A DNA stretch of 64,000 bases from Arion vulgaris (GCA_020796225.1 CM036753.1:65256865-65320864), one strand, 5' to 3'; counted from the first letter of the stretch, positions 33,347 to 43,800 are shown. Notes: generated from the letters alone by a model not told the origin. Program-made: numbers and translations.

Positions 33347-33780
33347 CTCTATGGCGTAGAGGTTAGGTGCTCATCTCTCGTGTCAGAGGTACCAGGTTCG
33401 CTCCCTCGTTGAGCCATCTGGATATTTTTCCAGAGATCTCTGATTTCAGTGTAGGTGAGATTGAGTTCCTAGTCCTATCTGAGACGGGCCATGAAACGTA
33501 AGTCCCGTGTTCAATTTGAGCACGTAAAAGACCTCTTGGCAGCTCAAAATCGAGAAGAGGGGGCTGGAAAGCCGCAGCCCGGGAAAAATTCATTATAACA
33601 GACTAAAAATAAAATTCCTACAAACATATCTTTACCATCTTTGAAATTACACTGGAAACCCTCGCCGGTGCTACGGAGTTCATGAACTCAGATCTTCCTG
33701 TGTAAGAAAGAGTTCGGAGCACTCGTGGCTACTCACCGAAGTACAATGATGGTGGTCCTATCAAGCAATCAATCAACCCT
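33347..33780 (+). mobile_element. Long tRNA-headed SINE-D, full copy
   Basis: About 430 bp: head TCTCTATGGCGTAGAGGTTA with GGTTCGCTCC, body CAGAGATCTCTGATTTCAGT, GAGTTCCTAGTCCTATC, AGCTCAAAATCGAGAAGAGG, and a 3' module with CCCTCGCCGGTGCTACGGAG and AGATCTTCCTGTGTAAGAAA. Confidence 0.75.
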
Positions 33781-33919
33781 TTAATCCAGGCATGCCAATA
33801 TGCACACAACATTAATTGGAGGACTTGCAATTTTCATTTGATCATTAAATGTAGCCTAGTTTGTGTACTGGCTTTAATTAAATATAAGGATTGAATTACA
33901 AGATAGCTTGTGCTAGCTA

Positions 33920-34290
33920 CACAAGTGAAATATGGGTACGATATTTTCCATAGATCCTTAATCTCAATGTAGGGTAGATCGAGTTTTAATCTGATCTGAT
34001 ATGGACATTAAAACGCAGATCCCGTGTTTAAGTTGAACGTGTAAATATTCATTGGCAGCTGAAAATCAATCAAAGTTGGTTGCAAAGCCCCTGCCCCAGC
34101 AATACTTAATAAAAAGATTAAAATAATTTACATTATTTTCAAAATTACATTTTGGACTTTCGCTGGTGCTACGCCGTTTGTGCACGGCCGTTGAGATCAC
34201 AAGAAAGAGATTGAAGCACACATGGTTATTCACCTAAGGGCAATGATGATGGTCTAATCAACCAATCAGTCTATTCTGAACAAGCTCCAG
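33920..34290 (+). mobile_element. SINE-D, 5'-truncated degenerate copy
   Basis: Keeps CTCAATGTAGGGTAGATCGA, GGCAGCTGAAAATCA, CGCTGGTGCTACGCCGTTTG and a 3' end like the full copy at 33347. It ends near GGTCTAATCAACC. Confidence 0.6.
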
Positions 34291-34929
34291 TCGCTCTCGT
34301 TGTTATCACAATTTCAGGAGGATGTAAAGTCAACAATCCACAACGGACATAACCAGGACAAGGAATGGCTGCTTGAGATATGCGGCAGCGACAACTTTGA
34401 AAGCTCTAAGATCCCGCTTGCAACATTGACTCTCTAAATATCTCATCAGTTATCAGTTATATGAGGACTATCATCATCATAGCACTCCGGACATGTCCAT
34501 AGGTGCTCCGATCTCCGCCTCAGCAAATCCATACTCTACCGACTAAGCTAACCGACAAAGTGCTCTTAAAGCTCACCCAGCATCAATTGGCTACTAGAAA
34601 AACACTCAGAAAAGATGGATGACGTCATATTGACCACATCGTGTATCGAGGGCCTCTTGTTAAATAAAAATAATTCCTGTTGCTCATCGTATTTTCCAAC
34701 ATATCACGTGGAATAAAAACTTGATTTTCTACTGTTATTTCTATTGTTATTCTCAGTCCATGATTCAGGAAGCACAAAAACATGCAATTTTGTTGAGAGT
34801 GAATGTTGTCTCATGATGTTTCAATTCTTTAAGATATTGTATGGATCTACTGCACTGGACATGTAGGTGTTAACGATAATTAGAGAATAACAAACGCATA
34901 ACATTTACGTGTAATCAGAGATTTCCAGC

Positions 34930-35168
34930 ATCAAGAGGGTCACGGGTATCTACTGTCCTGGGCATGGTGTGTTCGAGGCAAAGAAGAGACGAACAGACTT
35001 GCATCGACAGCATCATGTGTTGGGAATTTTAGAATTGATAAATGGGATGTTCTTCGATGTCTTGACCACCTCATGTTGGAGGAGGACATTAAAATTGAAG
35101 TTGAATCTATCCAGCGATTTAAGAAGCTTGAAAATACCCTTAGTTTAAGTACACCTGGGTGACTGATG

Positions 35169-35207
<39 letters not shown>

Positions 35208-35240
35208 GTGGTTAACCAGCAAGCCACGTGAACCGTCAGT
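34930..35240 (+). mobile_element. LINE 3' end of the RNase H family, with (GA)n
   Basis: Shares CATTAAAATTGAAGTTGAATCT and the GTTAACCAGC-AGCCACGTGAACC end with 3400-3555 behind the first LINE. A (GA)n run of about 34 bases at 35170-35203 interrupts it. Confidence 0.55.
35170..35203. repeat. (GA)n microsatellite
   Basis: Seventeen uninterrupted GA units inside a LINE 3' end. Confidence 0.9.
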
Positions 35241-36015
35241 GTGCATCAGTTATCAGTTATATGATGATTATCATTATAGCACCTCGAACATGTCCATAGT
35301 TACTCTGATCACCTCCTCAAAAAATTCAGCAGTGACCATTGGACAACACGCGAGTTCTATGTTCATTAATATTTGTGCATGTTTGGTATGTCATTCTTTT
35401 TGTACTGTACCAATATCGATACCTATCTCTCTCAATCTGGTCAGCGCGTGGGAGTCACACATCCTGAACCTCCTCTGTTCGGACTCTCTCAATACGATAA
35501 AACTGTCACTTCAGTCCATTGCAATGCCCTCTAATATCGTAGCCCTGCCAGCCAATCTATCGGCTCGTTATTTACCCCTGGCTCCTGCGTGCACAGGGAC
35601 ACAAATAAATGTTATTTCTCTGATCTATGTCCGTGCTGGTAAATCTACCCAGCGTCGTCTCACCATTCCAGTTTCGACTTTATATATCATGCTCATGGAG
35701 GAAACAAAACAAGACAGGTTGAGGAATGAAGACATCAAGAAAAAAGTGAGTACTAGACTTCATCAAGAAACAACAAATTAAATGGTTCAGCCAAATAAGC
35801 AGATTATCAACAGACAGTGCCTCTCAAAGAGCAGTGTTGCTATGATACAATGGACACAAAGCAAAAGGCCGGCTAAGCAAAAGGTGGACCTCAGAGATAA
35901 CAGAGGCGACCAAAGACACTGTTTACGAAGCACACACAAAGGCTCGTTCTAGCAATTTCTTTTTATCCTGACGCTGTGAGGCAAGACAGGATTGGGAGAA
36001 GAAAAAAAGAAAAGA
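35240..36015. mobile_element. Opposed LINE fragments
   Basis: 35240-35690 is a minus-strand RNase H piece like 25370-25985. 35695-36010 is a plus-strand 3' end (AGACAGGTTGAGGAATGAAG, CAACAAATTAAATGGTTC). Neither is open. Confidence 0.55.
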
Positions 36016-36468
36016 AGAACTCATAGAGTCACTGAGTATGAAAACTCGAGAGTAGTTACATGATGCTAACCACGACAACGCATCTCTGTGCATATGTTGG
36101 AGGAGACTGAGCACCTATTTGTCTGCCCGGAGTGCTAAGACGCCGGTTCAGTAACCAATAACCAATACGTGTAATCGGAGTGTTGGAGAAGCATAGGGCA
36201 GTTGTCCAGAAACCGCCTGTTGAATGCAGATGTTACAATTGATGAGACATCTATACTTCTTAAGAAATTTAGAATCAAATATTGCATGAGTTGGACTAAC
36301 TGGACCCCTGAAACAGATTAAGGAGTATATTCAACCAGCGAATCACGAAAAATATGTGTAAGCACAAATACACTTCGACATCTGCTGATGGAAACTTAAC
36401 AATTTCGGATCTGTCCACGCTTTATCATGTTGGTTATCATGCCCAATAACTCCGAACACATTTTAAAT

Positions 36469-37168
36469 ACAAATACTACAATATGTAGAAAAGTGTTAGT
36501 TATACAAATACTACAATATGTAGAAAAGTGTTAGTTATACAAATACTACAATATGTAGAAAAGTGTTAGTTATACAAATACTACAATATGTAGAAAAGTG
36601 TTAGTTATACAAATACTACAATATGTAGAAAAGTGTTAGTTATACAAATACTACAATATGTAGAAAAGTGTTAGTTATACAAATACTACAATATGTAGAA
36701 AAGTGTTAGTTATACAAATACTACAATATGTAGAAAAGTGTTAGTTATACAAATACTACAATATGTAGAAAAGTGTTAGTTATACAAATACTACAATATG
36801 TAGAAAAGTGTTAGTTATACAAATACTACAATATGTAGAAAAGTGTTAGTTATACAAATACTACAATATGTAGAAAAGTGTTAGTTATACAAATACTACA
36901 ATATGTAGAAAAGTGTTAGTTATACAAATACTACAATATGTAGAAAAGTGTTAGTTATACAAATACTACAATATGTAGAAAAGTGTTAGTTATACAAATA
37001 CTACAATATGTAGAAAAGTGTTAGTTATACAAATACTACAATATGTAGAAAAGTGTTAGTTATACAAATACTACAATATGTAGAAAAGTGTTAGTTATAC
37101 AAATACTACAATATGTAGAAAAGTGTTAGTTATACAAATACTACAATATGTAGAAAAGTGTTAGTTAT
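36469..37168. repeat. 35-bp minisatellite, 20 copies, apparently identical
   Basis: The unit is ACAAATACTACAATATGTAG plus AAAAGTGTTAGTTAT. The block is 700 bases, exactly 20 units, and I saw no variant base. The right border is three bases before TATGGATT and then a hAT MITE. It lies 480 bases upstream of the first CRE of the small-gene cluster. Confidence 0.95.
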
Positions 37169-37184
37169 CAAATATGGATTTTTT

Positions 37185-37346
37185 TAGTCGTGGCTCGTGA
37201 TTATTTCTGTTGGTGGGGCCAGACAAACGTTTTGGGAAAAATCATGGTTCTGGGTTAGGTTATATTTTAATTGATAAACAATAAATACACATTCACATTA
37301 CTTTTGGTGGGCCGGCCCACAGGCCCTTAATGACGAGTCGCCACTG
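37185..37346 (-). mobile_element. hAT-type MITE, copy 1
   Basis: About 162 bp, reverse orientation relative to copies 2 and 3, ending CGAGTCGCCACTG. It is flanked by GATTTTTT (37177-37184) and GATTTTTA (37347-37354), an 8-bp target duplication with one mismatch. It sits directly after the 35-bp array. Confidence 0.75.
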
Positions 37347-37651
37347 GATTTTTATAACGTACGTGATAACCTCAATGCAACATTACATAAAATACAATTC
37401 AACTGGCTCTTCGTGTCTCTTTAATTATCTGATCTATATGTCTTGTATTTCCTAACTGATGCCAACCAATTATTGAGACTTGGCAAATGAAGGAATGACG
37501 CGTATTACTGTAATGATACTCTAGTTTTTAATTCCAGAGGACAAGGTTTAGTGATAGGTTCACTGCAATATTAGTACGGCTTTTCATACATGTCCGCCAT
37601 GAAATGTTTACGCGTATCTACGTTACTATAGTTACGATTTTTTTTGGGTAA

Positions 37652-37659
37652 TGACGTCA
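37652..37659 (+). promoter_or_regulatory. Canonical CRE (TGACGTCA) upstream of member 1
   Basis: Full palindromic cAMP-response element 120 bases before the member 1 ATG, next to a T-rich run. No TATA box is evident. CREB/CREM factors bind this octamer in animals. Confidence 0.6.
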
Positions 37660-37778
37660 CTAGCTACACTGACAACACTAGGACGGAAGTGCAACAAGCA
37701 GTACCACTAGAATTACATGGTGGAAAGCTGTTTTATAGCGGTTACAAAACAGTAACCATAACTTCCTAAACTACCATC

Positions 37779-38051
37779 ATGACGACTCCATGTCCAAAAA
37801 AGGAAGATTGCGCAAATAAGTGTGGAGAAGAGAAGGAACCTCTCGAGCAGCCAGAACTGATGCCATATGAAAGAGCACCGTGTGTTCCACTTCTGCCTCC
37901 TTGCCCAATAAAAGAGGCTGTCAGAAAAGTGAAAACTCCTGAACCAGAACCAACCATGCCAGTATGTCCGTGTCCAAAACCTTTTAGACATTCATGTGTA
38001 CGTAAAGGAGGCGAAACAGGTGAGGAGGCTGCTGAGCCTGAAGTGGAATAA
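37779..38051 (+). CDS. Small Pro/Cys-rich protein, tandem family member 1 (90 aa)
   Basis: Family not recognised. The protein is 90 residues with 7 Cys and many Pro, Glu and Lys residues. It starts MTTPCPKKEDCANKCGEEKE, then holds PELMPYERAPCVPLLPP, a linker, and KTPEPEPTMPVCPCPKPF followed by RHSC, with an acidic C-terminus. There is no signal peptide or membrane segment, so a cytosolic, nuclear or structural role is possible. Members 2 and 3 downstream repeat its motifs, which argues that the frame is coding. The start ATG follows ACTACCATC. A CRE octamer lies 120 bases upstream. A strong splice donor (ATA-GTAAGT) follows the TAA by two bases, so a 3' untranslated exon is likely. No AATAAA is seen before member 2. 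Confidence 0.72.
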   Translation: MTTPCPKKEDCANKCGEEKEPLEQPELMPYERAPCVPLLPPCPIKEAVRKVKTPEPEPTMPVCPCPKPFRHSCVRKGGETGEEAAEPEVE

Positions 38052-38181
38052 TAGTAAGTTACCTTGAAGATAATCTGGCACACGATCTATTCGTTTTGCT
38101 ATTACGTCATTACTTAGTTTTTCAGTTCCGTTCATAGACTCTCAAAGCCCAGTAACTAAAAGTTTTTTTTCTCTCCCACAA

Positions 38182-38189
38182 TGACGTCA
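38182..38189 (+). promoter_or_regulatory. Canonical CRE (TGACGTCA) upstream of member 2
   Basis: Full CRE palindrome 156 bases before the member 2 ATG, again just after a T-rich run. A half-match TTACGTCA lies at 38102-38109. Confidence 0.6.
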
Positions 38190-38344
38190 GCACTATCTAA
38201 TTGATTCGACTATCTTCAAACCATTAGAAACGGCAATGGTTAACTAGCAACGCACTGCGAGATCTGAACTAGATAAGCATCTATCATCTGCAATCAACAT
38301 CAGAACAGGAACATCTTCAAACTTATAAATGAAAGTCAAACAGC

Positions 38345-38518
38345 ATGGCTGACGCACCGTGCACTGATAAAGCCACTGGGAAGTGTGAGAAAAATTGCGA
38401 AGGGCAAGAAGAATTGGCTACGCCTGAGTTAGAAGAATATAAGCGACCACCGTGTGTTCCACTTCTACCACCACCTGCCGCTCCTAAAGATAAGAGAGAG
38501 TCTTCTGGACCAGAATAA
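38345..38518 (+). CDS. Small Pro/Cys-rich protein, tandem family member 2 (57 aa)
   Basis: Starts MADAPCTDKATGKCEKNCEG and holds TPELEEYKRPPCVPLLPPPA, then a short charged end (KDKRESSGPE). The centre matches member 1 at PEL-x2-Y-x-R-x-PCVPLLPP. The C-terminal KTP-PEP-MP-VCP block of members 1 and 3 is missing. Four Cys are present, and there is no signal peptide or membrane helix. A CRE octamer lies about 160 bases upstream, next to a T-rich tract. A donor (GAAG-GTAATC) begins six bases after the TAA, the same layout as in member 1. Confidence 0.65.
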   Translation: MADAPCTDKATGKCEKNCEGQEELATPELEEYKRPPCVPLLPPPAAPKDKRESSGPE

Positions 38519-38908
38519 ACGAAGGTAATCTGTTGGGTGGAAATCTGCTGTAATCAAATTAACTCAACATACAACCTTTTAATTCATCACAGCGTCGATT
38601 GTCAGTGTTAAAACTGACCATTCTTAATTTCAAACAACTTTATTTCTAGCCCGGCAGGTAATGATCATTTGAATCGTTAAGAACACTTGTAGTTTTTGGA
38701 GTAGCTATTTCTGCTCCGATTCTTAAAATGTCCACGTTGTATATATAATAAATTTATTACAACGGACACCGTGACATCCAGATTAGTCTCTCAAGAGGGA
38801 GCCAAAGCTTGTCATCATTTTGTACCTGCTATAATTAACATTGAACCGGCTGAAAACTATACTTAAACGTATTTCTGTTAACATTTTGTGCTGCTACAGA
38901 CAATAAGT

Positions 38909-39139
38909 ATGGCTTCTCAGAACAAGAATTATGAAAAGTGTGACAAAGAAAGGAATGTCCCGCCGGAGGAGGAATTACATGAACCAGAGTTACTGCCATT
39001 TGTCAGAGTACCTTGTCAGACATATAAGATGACCCTTTCTTTAAAGCCACCGAGACCAAAAACTCCGGTTCCAGAACCAGAAATGCCTGAAAATGTGTGT
39101 CCTGCACCGTTTAAACCTCCGTGTTGTAAGACCGAATGA
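38909..39139 (+). CDS. Small Pro/Cys-rich protein, tandem family member 3 (76 aa)
   Basis: Starts MASQNKNYEKCDKERNVPPE and holds HEPELLPFVRVPC, then KTPVPEPEMPENVCPAPFKP and PCCKTE. It matches member 1 at both the PEL-x-P-(Y/F)-x-R-x-PC motif and the KTP-x-PEP-x-MP-x-VCP-x-PF block, with the same order and similar spacing. A good acceptor (GTGCTGCTACAG) lies 10 bases before the ATG, so the coding exon may be preceded by an untranslated exon. A consensus AATAAA follows the stop by seven bases. No signal peptide or membrane helix is visible. Confidence 0.7.
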   Translation: MASQNKNYEKCDKERNVPPEEELHEPELLPFVRVPCQTYKMTLSLKPPRPKTPVPEPEMPENVCPAPFKPPCCKTE

Positions 39140-39145
39140 GACTGA

Positions 39146-39151
39146 AATAAA
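39146..39151 (+). terminator. Polyadenylation signal (AATAAA) after member 3
   Basis: Consensus hexamer seven bases past the member 3 stop codon. It is the only clear poly(A) signal found close behind any of the four small ORFs. Confidence 0.5.
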
Positions 39152-39292
39152 ACTAAACTGAAGATGACTCTGAAGACGTAAACGCAAAATCAACAATCAT
39201 TTACTAATTGTAAAAAAGGAAAATTTCGTGTAACCCAATATCAGATGTACCGCCATACTCCCACCTCGTTTTGGAATTCTAGTGACGTCACA

Positions 39293-39300
39293 TCATGTTT
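39293..39300 (+). promoter_or_regulatory. Canonical CRE (TGACGTCA) between members 3 and 4
   Basis: Third full CRE palindrome, 154 bases after the member 3 stop and 673 bases before the member 4 ATG. A T-rich tract follows at about 39329. It could serve a promoter for member 4 with an untranslated first exon. Confidence 0.5.
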
Positions 39301-39972
39301 CCTAGGAGACACATTCACTTGCTTTGCTTTTTTTTCTCTCTAACTGAATCAAACGCTCTTTGAAGCAGGACTACTGGAGGAGGAATACTGCCGTCTCTGT
39401 TCTAGCAATTTCAGCTTCTGCAGTTGATTGCCAACTATCAAACGGCTAATGTAAACGAATTCAGAATCGTTGTCTAAGAAAATGTATGTTGTAATGTAAC
39501 GGACATTAAGGATTGAAAACTACGAAAGCAGATTTATCGAAATCAATGAACGAATTAACAAAATTAACAATTGCAGTTTGATTCTGAAGAGCATCAGCAC
39601 CATTTGAAATCATGTTTATCAACAAACGTTAAACCAAGAATTAAATTCATATTTATGGAATACATCCGCCTGTATTCATCATATTCAAATAGTGCAGTGG
39701 ATTTCAGCATGATTTCTAAAACTTAGACCTACCTCAACGAGCAACAACAGCAAGACACATTTCACTTCAGAAACTTTGACTCAATGAACAATCGTTATTA
39801 TATGTTTCATATCTGAATACACTTTGACAGCAACACTTGCACAAAGTCAACATCTTCCTTGACTACCGTAGGTCTTATCTGGAGCCAAGTCTAATAGTAA
39901 AACTATCATTCATTTACTCTCTATCTGTGCTGCTCTAGTGGATATACATTCTTATTTAAGTAAACAGTCTAG

Positions 39973-40185
39973 ATGGAAACGCCATGTTATAGCAGCAAAG
40001 AACCCAGGGATGGCCAGAATGATGTTAGCACTCAGGACAAAAATCAGGATTCGGATGGCGTAGAACCGCGACCAACTCATGTCATTAAAGATGTCCTTCA
40101 TTACATAGTACCTCCTTCTCCACCAGTGTATCCTCCTCCGTGCCGTGCTAGTGGTCCTGCTGCAAGAACTCTGTGCAAAGATTAA
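39973..40185 (+). CDS. Small Pro-rich protein, possible divergent member 4 (70 aa)
   Basis: Starts METPCYSSKEPRDGQNDVST and ends with a proline-rich stretch, IVPPSPPVYPPPCRASGPA. The MxTPC start echoes member 1 and the PP-C-rich end is in keeping with the cluster, but the PEL-x-P-Y and VCP motifs are not present, so membership is an inference from position and composition. A donor (CAAG-GTAAGA) follows 48 bases after the stop, as in members 1 and 2. A CRE octamer lies 670 bases upstream. It could be a chance ORF. Confidence 0.4.
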   Translation: METPCYSSKEPRDGQNDVSTQDKNQDSDGVEPRPTHVIKDVLHYIVPPSPPVYPPPCRASGPAARTLCKD

Positions 40186-40244
40186 ACTTCATGGTCAACG
40201 TGTGCATAGCTCAAGTGGCACTCTTAAACCAAGGTAAGACATTC

Positions 40245-40645
40245 AATTTATATTCCTTAGCATGTGACTGTTTGGACTACTAGATATATGTGTATAATGT
40301 CTCAATGCTAGCAGAGATAACATACATTTTGAAGTCAATGTTTAAAACACAAACTACAATCTATATTTCTTAGCATGTGACTGTTTGGTCTGCTAGATAT
40401 ATGTGTATATTGTCTCCAATGCTAGCAGAGATAACATACATTTTGAAGTCAATGTTTAAAACACAAACTACAATCTATATTTCTTTGCATGTGACTGTTT
40501 GGTCTGCTATGTATACTGTATGTATATGCTAATGTATATGCTAATGTATATGCTAATGTATGTAATGTTTGCTATGTATAATGTCTCCAATGCTAGGAGA
40601 GATAACAAACATTGTGAAGTATTTGCTTAAAACACAAACTACAAT
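40245..40645. repeat. About 117-bp tandem repeat, three copies
   Basis: Shared blocks are TTAGCATGTGACTGTTTGG, GCTAGCAGAGATAACATACA and TTTAAAACACAAACTACAAT. The third copy has an extra TATATGCTAATG triplication. It lies between the donor after small ORF 4 and the SLC5 poly(A) signal. Confidence 0.85.
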
Positions 40646-40650
40646 TTATT
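40645..40650 (-). terminator. SLC5 polyadenylation signal (AATAAA)
   Basis: An AATAAA on the minus strand lies 36 bases past the SLC5 stop codon, a normal spacing for a short 3' UTR. Confidence 0.6.
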
Positions 40651-40685
40651 AACAATACAGTGTACTCGTTACTGCTAGCAAATGT

Positions 40686-40816
40686 TTAGTTTACAACGAG
40701 GTGCGACTGAAGCTCCAACTCGTTGTCCAATGAAACTGTATCCATTGTGTAGAACCTTCTAATAAACGGAAAAAGAAGACGGGAATCAGTCTTCTGTTGT
40801 GACTGTCGACAATAAC
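40686..40816 (-). CDS. SLC5 symporter last exon, cytosolic tail
   Basis: After a CTATAACAG acceptor it reads YCRQSQQKTDSRLLFPFIRR then FYTMDTVSLDNELEL and QSHLVVN, stop at 40688-40686. The phase fits the previous exon exactly, and the K-x-D-x-R-L-(L/I)-FP pattern resembles the start of SLC5 tails. Two thirds of the exon has no recognisable homology, so this call rests mainly on splice phase. Confidence 0.75.
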
Positions 40817-43800
40817 CTGTTATAGAAATAAAGTCAATGTAAAAGCAAAACAAGACTGATTATATACAGTTAAAATTGACTACTTTTAAAACAACAATTT
40901 ATACGCATTTATTAGTATATTTATTTATATGCTTAAATTATATGCGATATAAATCACATTATGTAGCCTTTCACCTTTCATCATCATCATCATCATCATC
41001 ATCAAATAGCTTGGCCTGAGCAGAACTTTGCCACCCCAACAGTCCTCCGGAATTTCTCTTTCTCATAGGCCAGATGTCGTCCCGCCTCTGCAGCCGTCAT
41101 GTTCAAACCATCATGTAAAATGCTGAATCCATCTTCTCCATGGTCTTCCTCTTCTTCTCTTTGCCGGTATGCATCCTTCCATGATGGTATTCTCCAGCCC
41201 TTCGTGTCTTTTTATATGTCCAAAATACCTCAATTTTCTCTTTCTTATTTGTAGCAGCCAGTTTTCTTTGATTTTGAGTTCTTTCTGGATAGATCTATTT
41301 GTTCTCTTCTCTGTCCATGATATACGGAAGGACTCTTCTGTAACACTTATATTCAGAAGTATATATATGTTTTTCCACTGCCTTATTAAATGTCCATGCT
41401 TCACACCCATACATTGCCAGTGGGAATATGCATGCTTTTAGTATTCTGAACTTTGTTTTCCTATCAGTTCCGTTCCATACTGTTTTTAGTTGTTTCATAT
41501 TTTGCAAAGCCATGTTTTTCTTTTAATTTCCTTCATCCCATTTTCATATGTTGCTAGCAGTGAGCGTCCCCCTTTACAACTTGATATTTAGAAATTAACT
41601 AAACAAAACTTCAGACAATTCTATATACACTTTATTTCTGCCTTTGTTCAATTCTAATCCACACTTTTTCATCATCTTTTTTCTTATTTTGGCCTGCTGC
41701 TAGTGCATTTCATAGAGTAGGTATGTGTAATTTTCTGTCACCGAGAGGTGTAGCTTGGTATGCAGTCATGTTTAATTTAGGATTTTTCTCTCTTTTAGCC
41801 AACTCTTTCCTCTAAGTTTCCCTCTTGTCTTGTAGACTGATGTTCCCTATAAAGTATGTTGTTACTGCTGACTGTAGACTGATGTTCCCTATATAAAGTA
41901 TGTTGTTGCTGCTGACTGTAGACTGATGTTCCCTATAAAGTATGTTGTTGCTGCTGTCTGTAGACTGATGTTCCCTATAAAGTATGTTGTTACTGCTGAC
42001 TGTAGACTGATGTTCCCTATAAAGTATGTTGTTACTGCTGACTGTAGACTGATGTTCCCTATATAAAGTATGTTGTTACTGCTGACTGTAGACTGATGTT
42101 CCCTATATAAAGTATGTTGTTACTGCTGACTGTAGACTGATGTTCCCTATAAAGTATGTTGTTGCTGCTGACTGTAGACTGATGTTCCCTATAAAGTATG
42201 TTGTTGCTGCTGACTGTAGACTGATGTTCCCTATAAAGTATGTTGTTGCTGCTGACTGTAGACTGATGTTCCCTATAAAGTATGTTGTTACTGCTGACTG
42301 TAGACTGATGTTCCCTATATAAAGTATGTTGTTACTGCTGACTGTAGACTGATGTTCCTATAAGTATGTTGTTACTGCTGACTGTAGACTGATGTTCCCT
42401 ATATAAAGTATGTTGTTACTGCTGACTGTAGACTGATGTTCCCTATATAAAGTATGTTGTTGCTGCTGACTGTAGACTGATGTTCCCTATAAAGTATGTT
42501 GTTACTGCTGACTGTAGACTGATGTTCCCTATAAAGTATGTTGTTACTGCTGACTGTGTGGGAATCATTCTGACAAATTGTTCAAAAAAGTAGATGTTTA
42601 GTTGTTATCATATATTCGTAGTAATAGTAATGCCGACGTCGTAGATGGAATAGTAGGTGCAGTCGTAGTAATAGTATGTGTAGTAGTAATAGTAGTAGTA
42701 TTAGAAGTAATAAAGTAATAGTAGTAGTAATAGTTGCAACAGCATAAGCAACAGTAGACATAGTAGTTGTTGATGCTTTATGTGTTGTTACATAATGAAG
42801 TTACCATAGATGATGCTAGCCATTAATCCAGGTATCACTGTAGCTATCATGCCGATGACAGGTGACCACACATATGATATATCATACATAGAAAATCCGT
42901 CATATACAGATCTGAAAATAATGACAAGTAAAACTACTTCACTACTGACGTTTTATTAGAATGCCTGACCACTATATCATTATTGTCCTTCATTAAGTAT
43001 TTTGTTGTTTGTAATCATCACTCAGTGTTTTACAACCGACACCATTGCACTCCGGGCACATTCATATGTTCACAAACTGCCGTAGCATATTTCGAAGGGT
43101 GTTTATGCTGATCGTTGTCTCGCACATTGGGAACACATTTCTATAAATTGTTCTCGTCTTTCTTCCATGGATTCTCCGAAAGAAGTTAATTCTTATTTTT
43201 TAAGGTTGTTGGTCTAAACGCTCTGATATAACCAATTCAAGGTTTGTCCTTAGGTTGAAATCGTCGTGCCATGGCTTAACGAGGCTTCAGGAAAAAGCGT
43301 CCGACCGCGTAGATAGGCACAAGTTGTGGAAAATACTAACAACCTATGGGAACACCTAATCAACCTTTGCAAGAACATTTATACTGACAGCCAATGTACG
43401 ATTAGAACAAATACAGGATTATCAGAAAAGTTTCACGTAGGGTCAGGAGTAAGACAAGGTTGCGTACTATCCCCGCTGCTATTCATCACGTACATTGACC
43501 ACATTTGTAAAATAGCTAACACCAGCGAAGGAAACAACCTCGGAGAACTCTTAAATGAATTTCTTTTGCAGACGATCAGGCAATCATATCAACAACAGAA
43601 GAACAGCTACAACAACACATCAACAGACTCCAGTTAGCATGTAACGAATACAACATGAGAATTAACATCGACAAAACAGAAGTAATGACATTCGCCAGAG
43701 AGGAAAACACAACCAACATCTCCATCGATAATCACCTACTAAATCAAGTAAAAGATTTCACATACCTGGGAGCATTTTTTCAGCAAATGGAAGAATAACT

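Noticed and set aside
35206..35781. 191-codon plus-strand ORF
   Set aside because: Runs across a minus-strand LINE RNase H fragment and a separate plus-strand LINE tail; no domain in this frame.
36469..37168. CRISPR-like array of 35-bp repeats
   Set aside because: Units are directly adjacent with no spacers, and the DNA is animal; this is a minisatellite.
37713..38083. Minus-strand ORFs across small ORF 1
   Set aside because: Complement of the plus-strand small protein. The plus frame has paralogues with shared motifs; the minus frame does not.
42140..42322. ORF with repeats of MFPIKYVVAADCRL
   Set aside because: Product of the 42-bp minisatellite.
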